A stretch of 64,000 nucleotides of DNA from Photorhabdus cinerea (GTDB lineage: Bacteria; Pseudomonadota; Gammaproteobacteria; Enterobacterales; Enterobacteriaceae), in the NCBI RefSeq assembly GCF_011189575.1, contig NZ_PUJW01000013.1, positions 1 to 64,000 of the forward strand. Direction: 5' to 3'. Positions 1 to 11,201 of the stretch are shown piece by piece. The notes beneath the pieces were generated by a model. That model was not told the origin of the DNA. It searched no databases and worked only from the letters and a program-made list of their open reading frames with translations. The stretch's first letter is position 1, and each line of letters starts with the position of its first letter. The position numbers were made by a program, and so were the translations under genes.

Positions 1-572
1 CCGGGAATGAAGAACCGCCGTTTATTCCGTCGCAAATAACCGTGTTGCCGATCCCGGACAAAGTGGGCAGCGATATTGAATCGCTACCGATGCCGGAAGA
101 GAAGGATTTTCGCGATTATATTCTGGTCTTTCCCGCCGGTTCAGGCATGAAACCAGTTTATGTGATGTTTAATACTCCCCGGAATCAACCGGGAGTGGTA
201 ACTGGTCGGGGGCAAAAAATCGAAGGAAACTGGTTAAGTCGCGCAGGACAAGGCATGGGAGCACCAATTCCCAGTCAGATAGCAGATAAGTTGCGTGGGA
301 GGAGATTTAATAACTTTGATAATTTCAGAAAGGCATTTTGGAAAGAGGTTGCTAATGATCCTGAATTGTCTAAGCAATTTAAAACTGCGAATATGGGAAA
401 TATGAAAAAAGGAAAAGCTCCAGCTCCAAGGAAAGACGAATGGAAAGGAAAAAAGAAAAAATACGAGTTACATCATAAAAAACCTATTTCTGAAGGTGGA
501 GATGTTTATGATATTGATAATATTAGTGTTGTTACGCCAAAGAGACATGGTGAACTACATAATTGGAGGTGA
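1..572 (+). CDS. S-type pyocin / colicin E-type HNH DNase (3' part only)
   Basis: The frame is open from the left edge, so the gene starts outside the window; about 190 C-terminal residues are visible. The first part is the pyocin S linker domain ([20 protein letters not shown] region). It is followed by a colicin E9-like nuclease: [19 protein letters not shown] helix, a lysine-rich loop, then the H-N-H/beta-beta-alpha metal motif [12 protein letters not shown]...H...H at the end, which in the family binds the metal and cuts DNA of susceptible bacteria. The protein is released to kill relatives; the producer is protected by the immunity protein encoded 7 bases downstream. Receptor-binding and translocation domains are not visible. 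Call of nuclease class is firm; specificity is unknown. Confidence 0.9.
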   Translation, partial: GNEEPPFIPSQITVLPIPDKVGSDIESLPMPEEKDFRDYILVFPAGSGMKPVYVMFNTPRNQPGVVTGRGQKIEGNWLSRAGQGMGAPIPSQIADKLRGRRFNNFDNFRKAFWKEVANDPELSKQFKTANMGNMKKGKAPAPRKDEWKGKKKKYELHHKKPISEGGDVYDIDNISVVTPKRHGELHNWR

Positions 573-579
573 ATAAACT

Positions 580-831
580 ATGGAAAGTAATGTAATGAAT
601 ATTACTGAAAATGAATTTTTATCCTTGATAAAGAAAATATTTAATGGAAATTTTCGAACAGAGGAGGAAGAATCAGAAGCTATAGATGAATTTGAAAGAA
701 TTTCAGAACACCCCTCTGGCGGTGATTTAATCTTCTATCCAGAAGATGGTATTGAAGATAGTCCTGAAGGTGTGCTTGAAGTGATAAAGGAATGGAGAGC
801 TAAAAACGGCAAACCGGGCTTTAAAAAATAG
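580..831 (+). CDS. Pyocin/colicin E-type DNase immunity protein
   Basis: 83-residue acidic protein of the Im2/Im7/Im8/Im9 family. The hallmark helix III and flanks are present (SEHPSGGDLIFYPEDG, then EWRAKNGKPGFK at the C-terminus). In Im9 the Asp and two Tyr of DLIYYP bind the DNase exosite; here the first Tyr is Phe (DLIFYP), a common variation that could tune specificity. Start ATG at 580 is preceded by GGAGGT, which overlaps the last codons of the toxin gene, giving translational coupling. Acts in the cytoplasm as tight inhibitor of the preceding DNase until release. A second in-frame ATG at 595 is possible. Confidence 0.92.
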   Translation: MESNVMNITENEFLSLIKKIFNGNFRTEEEESEAIDEFERISEHPSGGDLIFYPEDGIEDSPEGVLEVIKEWRAKNGKPGFKK

Positions 832-842
832 CGATTGAGTAA

Positions 843-877
843 GTGATGAAAAGGATTTTTATAATCCTTTTCATCAC
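843..877 (+). terminator. 15-bp hairpin after the immunity gene
   Basis: Perfect 15-bp inverted repeat (GTGATGAAAAGGATT with AATCCTTTTCATCAC) with a 5-base loop, 11 bases after the immunity stop codon. There is no T-run behind it, so it may end transcription weakly or protect the 3' end of the toxin/immunity mRNA. Confidence 0.6.
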
Positions 878-911
878 GAGCAAGGTTAATACCTCACAAC
901 TATAATACCGG

Positions 912-965
912 TATTGAATCGCTCCCGATGCCGGAAGAAAAGGATTTTCGCGATTATATTCTGGT
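912..965 (+). pseudogene. 54-bp stub of a second pyocin gene
   Basis: Bases 912-965 match bases 74-127 of the upstream pyocin gene at 52 of 54 positions and encode the same [18 protein letters not shown] segment of the pyocin S domain. The similarity stops abruptly on both sides. It is the trace of a duplicated or recombined pyocin cassette, as expected where 3' DNase/immunity modules are exchanged through a conserved domain. It encodes nothing complete. Confidence 0.85.
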
Positions 966-1619
966 ACTTCTTATTCCTGTAACGATTATTTAACTGGTTT
1001 AAGACAAAGTTTACTTAAAATTGAAAACATTAATAAAGTTATTTCCTTTTTGAAAATACATTTTTGATTAAGTAATTGATATTCTTATTTGTTATTTTTC
1101 ACAAAAAGGGATATAAGCATTAACAGAGTTAATTTTTGTTTTTAATTTTTCACTGATAACTATATAATAGGCCAGTTTTAAAATTCATGGTGTTAATCCC
1201 CGATATTTACTATCCCTGCATTTGTGCTTTTAAATGGTTATGGCGGATTAGGTAAATGTAAAATAAACGCAGGGATAACATCGTCGAGAAATCATTAAAT
1301 ATGGCAGTAAATAAGACGCTTTTAGTCATGCTGTATCTATCAGGGTGCCGGACATAGTTTATCTCTGCAACCACCAGAAGGTGAGAATCCTGCTTGATGT
1401 AAAATCGCCAGCCAGACTGTTTTATACTGTGCAAGTTCAACGGGAAACTCACTTAATTATCGATAATCAAGACGATGCATGAGCATTTCCATAAACTGGC
1501 AGCAATGAATACGTGACAAATCGGTTGAAGTGCTATAAACCCTTTGCCAAATCCGCTACAATGCGCGGTTCGAAAAACATCCCATTTATTTACGACTACA
1601 CAACGTAAGACACTAAAAT
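966..1619. other. Intergenic region before prfB
   Basis: About 650 AT-rich bases without a convincing gene. A minus-strand open frame at 1210-1452 (80 codons, GTG start) has no ribosome-binding site and no recognisable family. The promoter of prfB probably lies in the last 150 bases. In other enterobacteria recJ sits directly before prfB; here pyocin DNA occupies that side. Confidence 0.5.
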
Positions 1620-2718
1620 ATGTTTGAAATTAATCCGGTAAAAAACCACATTCAGGACCTGTCTGAACGGACAACGGTTCTGAGGGGGTATCTTTGACTA
1701 CGATGTCAAAAAAGAACGCTTAGAAGAAGTTAATGCTGAACTGGAACAACCTGATGTCTGGAATGAGCCGGAACGGGCACAGGCTTTGGGTAAAGAACGC
1801 TCCTCACTGGAAGAGATTGTTGAAACCATTGATCAGCTTGAGCAAGGTCTGGAAGATGTACAGGGCTTGCTGGAACTGGCAGTAGAAGCTGATGATGAAG
1901 AGACTTTTCATGAAGCTGTAGCAGAACTAGAGCAGCTTGAAGGTAAATTGGGTCAGTTAGAATTTCGCCGTATGTTCTCTGGTGAGTATGACAGTGCTAA
2001 CTGTTATCTTGATTTGCAGGCAGGTTCTGGTGGTACCGAAGCTCAGGATTGGGCAAGTATGCTGATGCGTATGTATCTGCGTTGGGCTGAAGCCAAAGGG
2101 TTTAAAACTGAAATCATCGAAGAATCCGATGGTGAAGTTGCTGGGTTGAAATCAGCGACGATTAGAATCATAGGTGATTATGCTTATGGTTGGTTGCGTA
2201 CTGAAACCGGTGTTCACCGTTTGGTTCGCAAGAGTCCATTTGATTCCGGTGGTCGTCGTCATACTTCATTTAGTTCTGCATTCATCTATCCTGAAGTCGA
2301 TGATGATATTGATATTGAAATTAACCCAGCAGACTTACGTATTGATGTTTATCGCGCATCAGGTGCAGGTGGTCAGCACGTTAATAAAACAGAATCTGCG
2401 GTACGTATTACCCATATTCCAACTAACATTGTTACTCAGTGTCAGAATGACCGCTCTCAGCATAAAAATAAAGACCAGGCAATGAAACAGCTAAAAGCGA
2501 AGCTGTATGAACTGGAAATGCAGAAAAAGAATGCCAATAGGCAGGAAATGGAAGAGAACAAATCCGATATTGGCTGGGGCAGTCAAATCCGTTCTTATGT
2601 TCTGGATGATTCTCGCATCAAAGACTTACGCACTGGTGTTGAAACTCGCAATACTCAATCTGTGCTGGATGGCGATCTGGATAAATTCATTGAAGCAAGC
2701 CTTAAAGCTGGCTTATGA
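1620..2718 (+). CDS. prfB: Peptide chain release factor 2 (programmed +1 frameshift)
   Basis: RF2 recognises UGA and UAA stop codons and triggers peptide release in the ribosome. The gene is read as ATG 1620 to codon 25 (CTT, 1692-1694), where an in-frame TGA (1695-1697) is bypassed by a +1 shift, then from 1696 to 2718. This gives 365 residues, the same length as the E. coli protein. The SPF stop-recognition tripeptide ([12 protein letters not shown]) and the catalytic GGQ loop ([13 protein letters not shown] at 250-252) are intact. Residue 246 is Ala, the usual form outside E. coli K-12, which has Thr. Autoregulated: low RF2 lets ribosomes pause at the TGA and shift. lysS follows after 9 bases. 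Confidence 0.98.
1683..1698 (+). promoter_or_regulatory. prfB +1 frameshift signal
   Basis: Internal Shine-Dalgarno-like AGGGGG (1683-1688), three bases, slippery CTT (1692-1694) and TGA followed by C (1695-1698). The order and spacing are those of the E. coli prfB recoding site. Confidence 0.97.
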
Positions 2719-2727
2719 GGAACTAAA

Positions 2728-4242
2728 ATGTCACAACAACAACAGGGCGCAGAACAGGCTCCCGATTTAAATAACGAACTGCAAACCCGCCGTGAAAAAC
2801 TCGCGGCTTTACGTGAAAATGGCATTGCTTTCCCAAATGATTTCCGCCGTGAAAATATTTCACAAGAGCTGCACGCGAAATATGACGATAAAACCCAAGA
2901 AGAGCTGGAAGCACTGAATATTGAAGTGACGGTTGGCGGTCGTATGATGACTCGTCGCATCATGGGTAAGGCTTCTTTTGTCACGCTACAGGATGCGAGC
3001 GGTCGTATTCAGTTATATGTTGCTCGCGATGATTTGCCGGAAGGTATTTATAACGAACAATTTAAAAAATGGGACTTGGGAGACATTCTGGGCGCCCGTG
3101 GTAAGTTGTTTAAAACCAAGACTGGTGAGCTTTCTGTTCATTGTACTGAATTGCGTTTGTTGACTAAAGCTCTGCGCCCATTGCCAGATAAATTCCACGG
3201 TTTGGCTGATCAGGAAACCCGTTACCGCCAGCGCTATTTGGATTTGATTGCTAATGAAGAATCGCGCAAGACTTTCCAGATTCGTTCTCAGGTCTTGTCG
3301 GTGATGCGTAACTTTATTATCAGTAAAGGCTTTATGGAAGTGGAAACACCGATGATGCAGGTGATTCCTGGTGGTGCGGCGGCACGTCCGTTTATTACTC
3401 ACCACAATGCGCTGGACATTGATATGTATCTGCGTATTGCGCCGGAACTTTACCTGAAACGTTTGGTGGTTGGTGGTTTTGAGCGTGTGTTTGAAATTAA
3501 CCGTAACTTCCGTAATGAAGGTGTATCTCCGCGCCATAACCCTGAGTTCACGATGTTAGAACTCTATATGGCTTACGCAGATTACAAAGATCTGATTGTG
3601 CTGATCGAAGAGTTATTCCGTACCTTGGCTCAGAATGTTTTGGGGGATACACGGGTTAAATATGGTGAGCAGGAATTCGATTTCGGTAAACCATTTGCTC
3701 AAATGAGCATGAAAGAAGCTATTTGCAAATATCGTCCTGAGACCAATATGGCTGATTTGGAGGATATGGATAAAGCGGTGGCTATTGCTGAATCTCTTGG
3801 TATTAAAGTTGAAAAAAACTGGGGACTTGGCCGCGTTCAGTGTGAGATTTTCGAAGAAACGGCTGAAAGCCGCTTGATTCAACCAACATTTATCACTGAA
3901 TATCCGGCAGAAGTTTCTCCGCTGGCTCGCCGTAATAATGAAAATCCGTTTATCACCGACCGTTTTGAATTCTTTATTGGTGGACGTGAAATTGGTAACG
4001 GCTTCTCAGAATTGAATGATGCTGAAGATCAGGCAGAACGCTTTGCTGAACAGGTTCGTCAGAAAGATGAAGGTGATGATGAAGCGATGTTCTATGATGA
4101 AGATTATATAACGGCTTTGGAACACGGCATGCCACCGACAGCCGGCTTGGGTATTGGTATTGACCGTATGGTCATGCTGTTTACTAACAGCCATACCATC
4201 CGTGACGTTATTCTGTTCCCGGCAATGCGTCCGCAGAAATAA
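2728..4242 (+). CDS. lysS: Lysyl-tRNA synthetase, class II
   Basis: Charges tRNA-Lys with lysine in the cytoplasm. 504 residues, one fewer than E. coli LysS (505). N-terminal OB-fold anticodon-binding domain (about 60-150, [18 protein letters not shown]), then the class II catalytic core with motif 2 ([18 protein letters not shown], near 265) and motif 3 ([14 protein letters not shown], near 480). ATG is preceded by GAGGAA, 9 bases after the prfB stop, so the two genes are co-transcribed as in other enterobacteria. Codon use and sequence look like core genome. Confidence 0.98.
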   Translation: MSQQQQGAEQAPDLNNELQTRREKLAALRENGIAFPNDFRRENISQELHAKYDDKTQEELEALNIEVTVGGRMMTRRIMGKASFVTLQDASGRIQLYVARDDLPEGIYNEQFKKWDLGDILGARGKLFKTKTGELSVHCTELRLLTKALRPLPDKFHGLADQETRYRQRYLDLIANEESRKTFQIRSQVLSVMRNFIISKGFMEVETPMMQVIPGGAAARPFITHHNALDIDMYLRIAPELYLKRLVVGGFERVFEINRNFRNEGVSPRHNPEFTMLELYMAYADYKDLIVLIEELFRTLAQNVLGDTRVKYGEQEFDFGKPFAQMSMKEAICKYRPETNMADLEDMDKAVAIAESLGIKVEKNWGLGRVQCEIFEETAESRLIQPTFITEYPAEVSPLARRNNENPFITDRFEFFIGGREIGNGFSELNDAEDQAERFAEQVRQKDEGDDEAMFYDEDYITALEHGMPPTAGLGIGIDRMVMLFTNSHTIRDVILFPAMRPQK

Positions 4243-4267
4243 CAGACAGAATTAAGTTTTAAATTTC

Positions 4268-4303
4268 AACTCCCCTGTGGCATAGCTGTCAGGGGAGTTT
4301 TTA
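4268..4303 (+). terminator. Rho-independent terminator of prfB-lysS
   Basis: 10-bp perfect stem AACTCCCCTG / CAGGGGAGTT with a 12-base loop, followed by TTTTA, 25 bases after the lysS stop. Confidence 0.93.
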
Positions 4304-4533
4304 TTTTCAATTGATTGAAATACAAGCAACTTAAATCAATACGGGCTTTTTCTCAAGAGCTTTACCAACCGACTTCAACCAAGCAAAAAGGTTGGAAGCA
4401 GTCCAAAATGACCCTGAGATGTCTATTAAACTTGTAGCGATTCAAAATGATTAGAACGCCTTTACTCGTTATAATACTGGGATGATTATGGGCCGAAGGC
4501 CATTCAAAAACGTATTAAAAGTGGAGTTTCACA

Positions 4534-6080
4534 ATGACAAGTACCCAACAACGAGCCGAACTACAGCGTTAAATCTGGCAAATTGCCAACGATGTGAGAG
4601 GTTCAGTTGATGGCTGGGATTTCAAACAGTATGTACTAGGTACGCTGTTTTATCGCTTTATAAGTGAAAACTTTGCAAACTACATTGAAGGCGGTGATGA
4701 GGGTATCAACTATGCCGAGCTTTCAGATGATATTATCACTGACGATATTAAAGATGATGCCATTAAAACTAAAGGCTATTTTATTTATCCAAGCCAGCTG
4801 TTTGCTAATATTGCCGCAAGTGCTAATAAAAATGATAATTTAAACAAAGACTTAAATAGCATTTTCGTCGCTATTGAAAGCTCAGCCAGCGGCTACCCAT
4901 CTGAAGTCGAGATTAAGGGTCTTTTTGTCGATTTTGACACCACCAGTAACCGTTTAGGTAATACCGTTAAAGACACGCTTAGCCGCCGTATTAAAAGGCG
5001 TGGCAGGGCTTCAATTTGGTCAGTTTGAAAATAACAAGATTGATCTGTTTGGTGATGCTTACGAGTTTTTAATCTCTAACTACGCTGCTAATGCAGGTAA
5101 ATCAGGTGGTGAATTTTTTACACCACAACACGTTTCTAGGCTAATCGCTCAGCTCGCCATGCACGGGCAAACCAGCGTGAATAAAATATATGATCCAGCC
5201 GCTGGTTCGGGCTCACTGCTATTACAAGCCAAAAAACACTTCGATGCTCACATTATTGAAGACGGTTTCTTTGGTCAGGAGATTAACCATACCACCTATA
5301 ACCTTGCACGTATGAATATGTTTTTACACAACATTAACTACGACAAGTTCAATATTATGTTGGGTAACACCTTAACCGAACCACATTTCGGTGATGACAA
5401 GCCCTTTGATGCCATCGTCTCTAATCCACCGTATTCGGTGAAATGGATTGGTAGTGATGATCCAACACTGATCAACGATGACCGCTTTGCTCCCGCTGGC
5501 GTATTAGCGCCGAAGTCCAAAGCCGACTTTGCCTTTGAACTGCACGCATTGAGTTACTTATCCAGCAAAGGCCGCGCAGCGATTGTTTGCTTCCCGGGTA
5601 TTTTTTACCGTGGTGGAGCTGAGCAAAAGATCCGCCAATATCTGGTAGATAACAACTATGTTGAAACCGTGATCTCATTAGCGCCTAACCTGTTTTTTGG
5701 CACTACCATTGCTGTAAATATTCTTGTGCTGTCTAAACACAAAATTGATACCAAAACCCAGTTTATTGATGCCAGCACTCTGTTTAAAAAAGAAACCAAT
5801 AACAACGTACTTACAGATAGCCATATCGAACAAATCATGCAGGTGTTCGATAGCAAAGATGATGTTGAGCATTTTGCTAAATCGGTCAGTTTTGAAGCCA
5901 TCGCCGCTAACGATTACAATCTGTCGGTGAGTAGTTATGTCGAAGTTAAAGACAACCGCGAAGTAATTGATATTACAAAACTCAATGCTGAATTAAAGAC
6001 CACCGTTAAAAAATGACCAGCTGCGGATGGATATTGATGCCATTGTTGCTGAGATTGAAGGCACGGAGAATGAGGCATGA
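4534..6080 (+). pseudogene. hsdM: Type IC restriction-modification methylase subunit HsdM, broken
   Basis: An intact HsdM would be the adenine-N6 methyltransferase subunit of a type I system (about 515 residues). Three lesions are seen. (1) Codon 13 is TAA (4570-4572) where family members have Gln (ELQR-stop-IWQIANDVRG). (2) A shift near 4975 moves reading from the 4534 frame to the frame running to 6016. (3) At 6014 the sequence reads AAA AAA T GAC, two bases short of the expected frame, giving an early TGA; the real tail ([17 protein letters not shown]) resumes and ends at 6080, overlapping the hsdS start as ATGA. Motif I (DPAAGSGS) and motif IV (SNPPYSV) survive in the long middle piece. 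Without HsdM neither modification nor restriction by this type I enzyme is expected. Confidence 0.93.
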
Positions 6081-7198
6081 GCAATATAAGCTTTATGGAG
6101 AAATTGCTTGATGGCGTTGAGGTGGAATGGAAAACGTTAGGTGAGGTGTTTGATATTTTTGCAGGTGGCGACGTGCCAAAAGATGCATTGTCGGATACTG
6201 AAACTGAAGAATTCAATATTTCCATTTTATCTAATGGGATTGGTGATAAATCTTTATACGGATGGACTAATAAAGCTAAAATTGAAAAACCAAGCATAAC
6301 TATATCTGCAAGAGGTACAATAGGCTGGACGAGTTATAGAGACAAACCATTTTTTCCGATAGTACGTTTGCTAGTGTTAACTCCGAAGATTGAAATGAAT
6401 CTGAAGTATGCCTACTACTTTATAAAAGCTATTGAGAATAGCTATAAAATTCCAGAAGCTGGTATACCACAACTTACCAAGCCAATGATTAAAGATATAC
6501 AAATCCCCATCCCTCCACTTCATATCCAAGAAGAAATCGTCCGCATTTTGGACACCTTTACCGAGCTTACCGCTGAGCTTACCGCCCGCAAAAAGCAGTA
6601 CAACTATTATCGCGACCAGTTGTTAAGTTTTGAAGAAGGTGAGGTGGAGTGGAAGACTTTGGGTGGGCTTGCGGAGAATTTTGATTCTATGCGTAAACCG
6701 ATAACCAGTGGTTTAAGAGAGCCAGGTGAAATTCCATACTACGGAGCGTCGGGTATTGTCGATTATGTCAAAGATTATATTTTTGATGGTGATTATTTAC
6801 TAGTTTCCGAAGACGGCGCAAATTTGGTTGCAAGAAATACTCGAATAGCATTCAGTATTAGTGGAAAAAGCTGGGTAAACAATCACGCACATGTACTCAA
6901 GTTTGAGACATATGCTGAAAGAAGATATGTTGAATATTATCTAAATAATATTGATTTAACACCGTATATCTCAGGTGCCGCACAGCCTAAACTAAATAAA
7001 AAGAATTTAAATAGTATTAGCATTCCCAATCCTTTTCTAGAAGAAAAAGAGCGTATAGTTTCCATCTTAGATAAATTCGACGCCTTAACCACCTCCATCA
7101 GCGAAGGTCTGCCGCGAGAAATTGAATTACGTCAAAAGCAATACGAATATTATCGCGATCTGCTGTTGAGTTTCCCCAAGCCAGAGGTAGAGGCGTAA
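6077..7198 (+). CDS. hsdS: Type I restriction enzyme specificity subunit HsdS
   Basis: 373 residues, within the usual range. Two target-recognition domains (about 12-155 and 190-340), each followed by a conserved spacer helix ending in a near-repeat ([15 protein letters not shown] around 175 and [16 protein letters not shown] near 365). This is the two-half organisation that reads a bipartite DNA target. The start overlaps the hsdM end (ATGA). In the family HsdS pairs with two HsdM subunits; with hsdM broken it is probably idle unless another locus supplies a compatible M subunit. No frame damage is seen. Confidence 0.95.
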   Translation: MSNISFMEKLLDGVEVEWKTLGEVFDIFAGGDVPKDALSDTETEEFNISILSNGIGDKSLYGWTNKAKIEKPSITISARGTIGWTSYRDKPFFPIVRLLVLTPKIEMNLKYAYYFIKAIENSYKIPEAGIPQLTKPMIKDIQIPIPPLHIQEEIVRILDTFTELTAELTARKKQYNYYRDQLLSFEEGEVEWKTLGGLAENFDSMRKPITSGLREPGEIPYYGASGIVDYVKDYIFDGDYLLVSEDGANLVARNTRIAFSISGKSWVNNHAHVLKFETYAERRYVEYYLNNIDLTPYISGAAQPKLNKKNLNSISIPNPFLEEKERIVSILDKFDALTTSISEGLPREIELRQKQYEYYRDLLLSFPKPEVEA

Positions 7199-7199
7199 T

Positions 7200-7421
7200 A
7201 TGAGCAAAACTTTTCTTGGCTATAAAAAGTGGGGTGATTTATTGCCAAAAACTGATGATGGCAGGCCCAATCCTTATGAAGCCAGGATTATTAATATCTC
7301 TAGTCATTCAAAACATGCAGGTGAAGAGGTCGCTGAGCTTACGGAAGATGATAAGCGTGTTTTGCGCTATCTGGTTAATGAAATTAACACTATGTACCGC
7401 TTCCAACAGGCAGAAGACTAG
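7200..7421 (+). CDS. Small protein of unknown function between hsdS and hsdR
   Basis: 73 residues, ATG two bases after the hsdS stop and 25 bases before hsdR, so it is part of the operon. The sequence ([16 protein letters not shown] at the start, [19 protein letters not shown] near the end) has no signal peptide or membrane segment and I recognise no family. In the related EcoprrI locus the same position between hsdS and hsdR holds prrC, the anticodon nuclease that guards the restriction enzyme. This makes an accessory or guard role conceivable, but the sequence does not resemble PrrC. Confidence 0.75.
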   Translation: MSKTFLGYKKWGDLLPKTDDGRPNPYEARIINISSHSKHAGEEVAELTEDDKRVLRYLVNEINTMYRFQQAED

Positions 7422-7446
7422 AGTGAATCTAATTTATAGGTGAAGT

Positions 7447-10400
7447 ATGCACGAATGCAAAACTGTTGCTGAATCAAATAACTTTATCGTACTCGATAAA
7501 TACACTAAGGAATTGCAGCTAAATGAAACCTACCAAAGCGAAGATAATTTAGAACGGGAATTGATCGACGATTTAATCAACCAAGGTTATGAATATGTTA
7601 CTGGTTTAAACACGCCCCAAAACATGCTGGCTAATGTGCGGGAGCAATTACAGGTACTGAATAATGTTAATTTTTCAGAAAGTGAGTGGCAACGCTTTGC
7701 TGAGCAATACTTAGATAAGCCCAGCGATAACAGCATAGACAAAACTCGTAAGATTCATAACGATTATATCCACGACTTTGTTTTTGATGATGGACATATC
7801 GAGAACATCTATCTTGTGGATAAGAAAAACATTGCCCGTAATAAAGTACAAGTCATTAAGCAATTCAAGCAAACAGGGGCGCAAGCGAATCGATACGATG
7901 TGACCATTTTGGTTAATGGCTTGCCATTGGTGCAGGTTGAGCTTAAAAAGCGCGGAGTTGCTATTCGCGAAGCTTTTAACCAAGTACACCGTTATAGTAA
8001 AGAAAGCTTTAATACAGAAAACTCACTGTTTAAATACTTACAGCTTTTTGTGATTTCAAACGGTACAGACACGCGCTATTTTGCTAATACGACTAAGCGT
8101 GATAAAAACAGCTTTGATTTCACCATGAATTGGGCCAAGTCTGATAATACACTGATTAAAGATTTAAAAGATTTCACAGCCACGTTTTTTCAGAAAAATA
8201 CCTTGCTGAATGTGTTAATTCATTATTCCGTATTTGATGTTAGCAATACTTTGTTAGTGATGCGTCCCTATCAAATAGCGGCTACTGAGTGTATTTTGTG
8301 GAAAATTAAAAGTGCATATCAGGCTAAAAATTGGAGTAATACTGAGAGTGGTGGCTACATTTGGCATACCACGGGGTCGGGTAAAACTTTAACCAGTTTC
8401 AAAGCGGCGCGTTTGGCTACTGAGCTGGATTTTATCGATAAGGTGTTTTTTGTGGTCGATCGTAAAGATCTGGATTTCCAGACCATGAAAGAATATCAAC
8501 GTTTTTCACCTGACAGCGTTAATGGTTCGGAGAGTACCGCAGGGCTAAAACGTAATCTTGAAAAAGATGATAATAAAATTATTGTCACTACCATTCAAAA
8601 GCTTAATAACTTAATAAAAAGTGAAAGTGATTTACCAATTTACAATAAGCAAGTGGTATTTATTTTTGATGAGGCACACCGCAGTCAGTTTGGTGAAGCA
8701 CAAAAAAACCTAAAGAAGAAATTTAAAAAGTATTATCAATTTGGTTTTACGGGCACGCCAATTTTCCCGCAAAACGCTTTGGGTGCAGACACCACCGGTA
8801 GTGTGTTTGGCCGAGAATTACATTCGTATGTGATTACCGATGCTATTCGTGATGAAAAAGTATTGAAGTTTAAAGTTGATTATAACGATGTAAGACCACA
8901 GTTTAAGTCCATTGAAACAGAACAAGACGAGAAAAAATTAACAGCGGCAGAAAACAAGCAAGCTTTTTTACACCCCGTTCGTATTCGTGAAATTTCTCAG
9001 TATATTTTAAACAATTTCAGGCAAAAAACGCATCGTCTCCAGGCCGGAGGCAAGGGTTTTAATGCTATGTTTGCGGTTAGTAGTGTGGATGCTGCCAAAG
9101 CTTATTATGAAGCGTTTAAGAATTTACAAAAAGAGGCTGATGAAAATAAAACGAGCAGAAAACCGCTTAATGTTGCCACCATCTTCTCTTTCGCCGCTAA
9201 TGAAGAGCAAGATGCTATTGGTGAGATTATTGATGAAAGTTTTGAGCTCTCTGCAATGGACAGCAGCGCCAAAGAATTTTTAAGCGCAGCTATTGATGAT
9301 TATAATGCAGCGTTCAAAATGAATTTTGGTGTGGATAGTAAAGGTTTCCAAAACTACTATAAAGATCTTGCTCAGCGAGTGAAAAATCAAGAAGTAGATT
9401 TACTGATTGTTGTCGGCATGTTCTTAACGGGATTTGATGCGCCAACATTGAATACCTTGTTTGTCGATAAAAATCTGCGTTACCATGGTCTAATGCAAGC
9501 TTTTTCACGCACTAACCGTATTTATGACGCCACTAAGACCTTTGGAAATATCGTAACCTTCCGTGATTTAGAACAGGCTACAGTTGAGGCCATCACTTTA
9601 TTTGGTGATAAAAACACTAAAAACATAGTGCTGGAAAAAAGCTATAAAGAATACATGGAAGGCTTTACCGATTTAATCACCGGCGAAGCATGCCGTGGAT
9701 TTTTGGATGTAGTGGCTGAACTACAAAGACGCTTCCCTAATCCTGATAATATTGTTAAAGAGCAAGATAAAAAGGACTTTGCCAAATTATTTGGTGAATA
9801 TTTGCGTGCGGAGAATGTACTGCAAAACTACGATGAATTTGCAGGATTAAAGGCTCTACAGCATGTAGATATTGGTAATCCGGAGGCTGTTGAGACATTT
9901 AAAGTTAAATACTACCTGAGTGATGAAGATATCACCACGATGCAAGCGATTGAGATGCCAACTGAGCGTACTATTCAAGATTATCGCTCAACCTATAATG
10001 ATACGCGTGATTGGTTACGCCGTGAAAAGTCGTCTAACGAGAAAGACAAATCTACTATTGACTGGGATGATGTCGTCTTTGAAGTGGACTTGCTCAAATC
10101 GCAGGAAATTAATTTAGATTACATTCTTGAGTTGATTTTTGAAAACAATAAAAAAAATAAAAATAAGGCAGAGTTAATTGATGAAGTTCGCCGTTTAATT
10201 CGTTCCAGCCTTGGCAATCGAGCAAAAGAAAGTCTAATTGTTGATTTCATTAATCAAACTAACTTGGATGAAATTATCGACAAGGCCAGTATTATTGATG
10301 AATTTTTCAAATTTGCTCAAGCTGAACAAAAACGTGAGGCAGAAGAGTTAATTAGCTCGGAGAAATTAAATGAAGATGCGGCTAAGCGTTATATTGCAGC

Positions 10401-10563
10401 ATCGTTAAAGCGAGAATATGCAAGTGAAAACGGCACAGAGCTAAATTCAACGCTACCAAAGTTAAGTCCACTTAATCCGGAATACAGAACGAAAAAGCAG
10501 ACCGTTTTCCAGAAAATTGCTGCATTTGTTGAGAAGTTTAAAGGTGTAGGTGGGCAAATATAG
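7447..10563 (+). CDS. hsdR: Type IC restriction endonuclease/translocase subunit HsdR
   Basis: 1038 residues, closely resembling EcoR124I HsdR in length and sequence. N-terminal PD-(D/E)xK nuclease with D151, E165 and K167 (RYDVTILVN...VQVELKKRG), the positions known to be catalytic in EcoR124I. Superfamily 2 helicase motor follows: TTGSGKT Walker A (308-314), DEAH box (408-411), FTGTP motif III, and [10 protein letters not shown] motif VI. C-terminal helical domain binds the methylase core. It would pump and cut unmodified foreign DNA only when assembled with M2S, which is not expected here because hsdM is broken. Start ATG at 7447 has AGGTGA upstream. No damage visible. Confidence 0.97.
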   Translation: MHECKTVAESNNFIVLDKYTKELQLNETYQSEDNLERELIDDLINQGYEYVTGLNTPQNMLANVREQLQVLNNVNFSESEWQRFAEQYLDKPSDNSIDKTRKIHNDYIHDFVFDDGHIENIYLVDKKNIARNKVQVIKQFKQTGAQANRYDVTILVNGLPLVQVELKKRGVAIREAFNQVHRYSKESFNTENSLFKYLQLFVISNGTDTRYFANTTKRDKNSFDFTMNWAKSDNTLIKDLKDFTATFFQKNTLLNVLIHYSVFDVSNTLLVMRPYQIAATECILWKIKSAYQAKNWSNTESGGYIWHTTGSGKTLTSFKAARLATELDFIDKVFFVVDRKDLDFQTMKEYQRFSPDSVNGSESTAGLKRNLEKDDNKIIVTTIQKLNNLIKSESDLPIYNKQVVFIFDEAHRSQFGEAQKNLKKKFKKYYQFGFTGTPIFPQNALGADTTGSVFGRELHSYVITDAIRDEKVLKFKVDYNDVRPQFKSIETEQDEKKLTAAENKQAFLHPVRIREISQYILNNFRQKTHRLQAGGKGFNAMFAVSSVDAAKAYYEAFKNLQKEADENKTSRKPLNVATIFSFAANEEQDAIGEIIDESFELSAMDSSAKEFLSAAIDDYNAAFKMNFGVDSKGFQNYYKDLAQRVKNQEVDLLIVVGMFLTGFDAPTLNTLFVDKNLRYHGLMQAFSRTNRIYDATKTFGNIVTFRDLEQATVEAITLFGDKNTKNIVLEKSYKEYMEGFTDLITGEACRGFLDVVAELQRRFPNPDNIVKEQDKKDFAKLFGEYLRAENVLQNYDEFAGLKALQHVDIGNPEAVETFKVKYYLSDEDITTMQAIEMPTERTIQDYRSTYNDTRDWLRREKSSNEKDKSTIDWDDVVFEVDLLKSQEINLDYILELIFENNKKNKNKAELIDEVRRLIRSSLGNRAKESLIVDFINQTNLDEIIDKASIIDEFFKFAQAEQKREAEELISSEKLNEDAAKRYIAASLKREYASENGTELNSTLPKLSPLNPEYRTKKQTVFQKIAAFVEKFKGVGGQI

Positions 10564-11201
10564 GTATAAGCTAATACACAACAGTCGATCTGCTACTCTA
10601 GCTATCATAAACTACTTACTGGCCATCTAGGCACCTTAGCGTTTAGATGGTTGGTGCGCGATTTTCCCCTTTTCTATTTGCATCATTGTCTCACCTTTCC
10701 TAGGCTTACAAATTGATGTGTCTCAATAGTTTTAGACTCCACAACAGACTGTAATTGTTGTGAATTTTTATGGAGCTATTTTCACCATCAAACAAAAGTT
10801 GACTCTGACAAATCTAACCGATAACGTATTAACCTGTAACTACAAATATCCCATCGTCTGCAAGGATTACCCACCGGGTGGCGAACAAAAACTTCTGTAG
10901 CCTGAAAGGGAGAGCAAATATTGCGGTACATCGGCACACTTTTGGAAGCAGATATTGTCAGACATAAACTCTTTGTCTGGCGATGAAGGTTTCTTAAACT
11001 AAAAATACGTCCAAAAGTGTTTTTATATTGTCATCGAAGTATGTTGAACGTTGGTTCATGTACTTAACCGATACCCCGCAATACCTCAACTTGCGTTCAC
11101 TCTGGAGCACAGATATCCGTCAAGGGCAAGGCATTTTTTGTTTTGCCGCACTAGCGCGTGCCAGAGATCGCATGTTGTCAGGTATCAGCAAGGGGAAACT
11201 A
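10564..11201. other. Non-coding stretch between hsdR and integrase remnant
   Basis: About 640 bases without a gene I can support. Small inverted repeats occur (CCATCTA/TAGATGG at about 10622-10650; CAGACA/TGTCTG at about 10959-10980) but neither has a T-run. The stretch borders an integrase scar and may hold an old insertion boundary. Confidence 0.4.

Noticed and set aside
1210..1452. 80-codon open frame on the minus strand upstream of prfB
   Set aside because: GTG start without ribosome site, no family, low-complexity surroundings.
2174..4194. Long open frames in other frames and antisense to prfB and lysS
   Set aside because: They are shadows of highly coding DNA; no ribosome sites or known domains.
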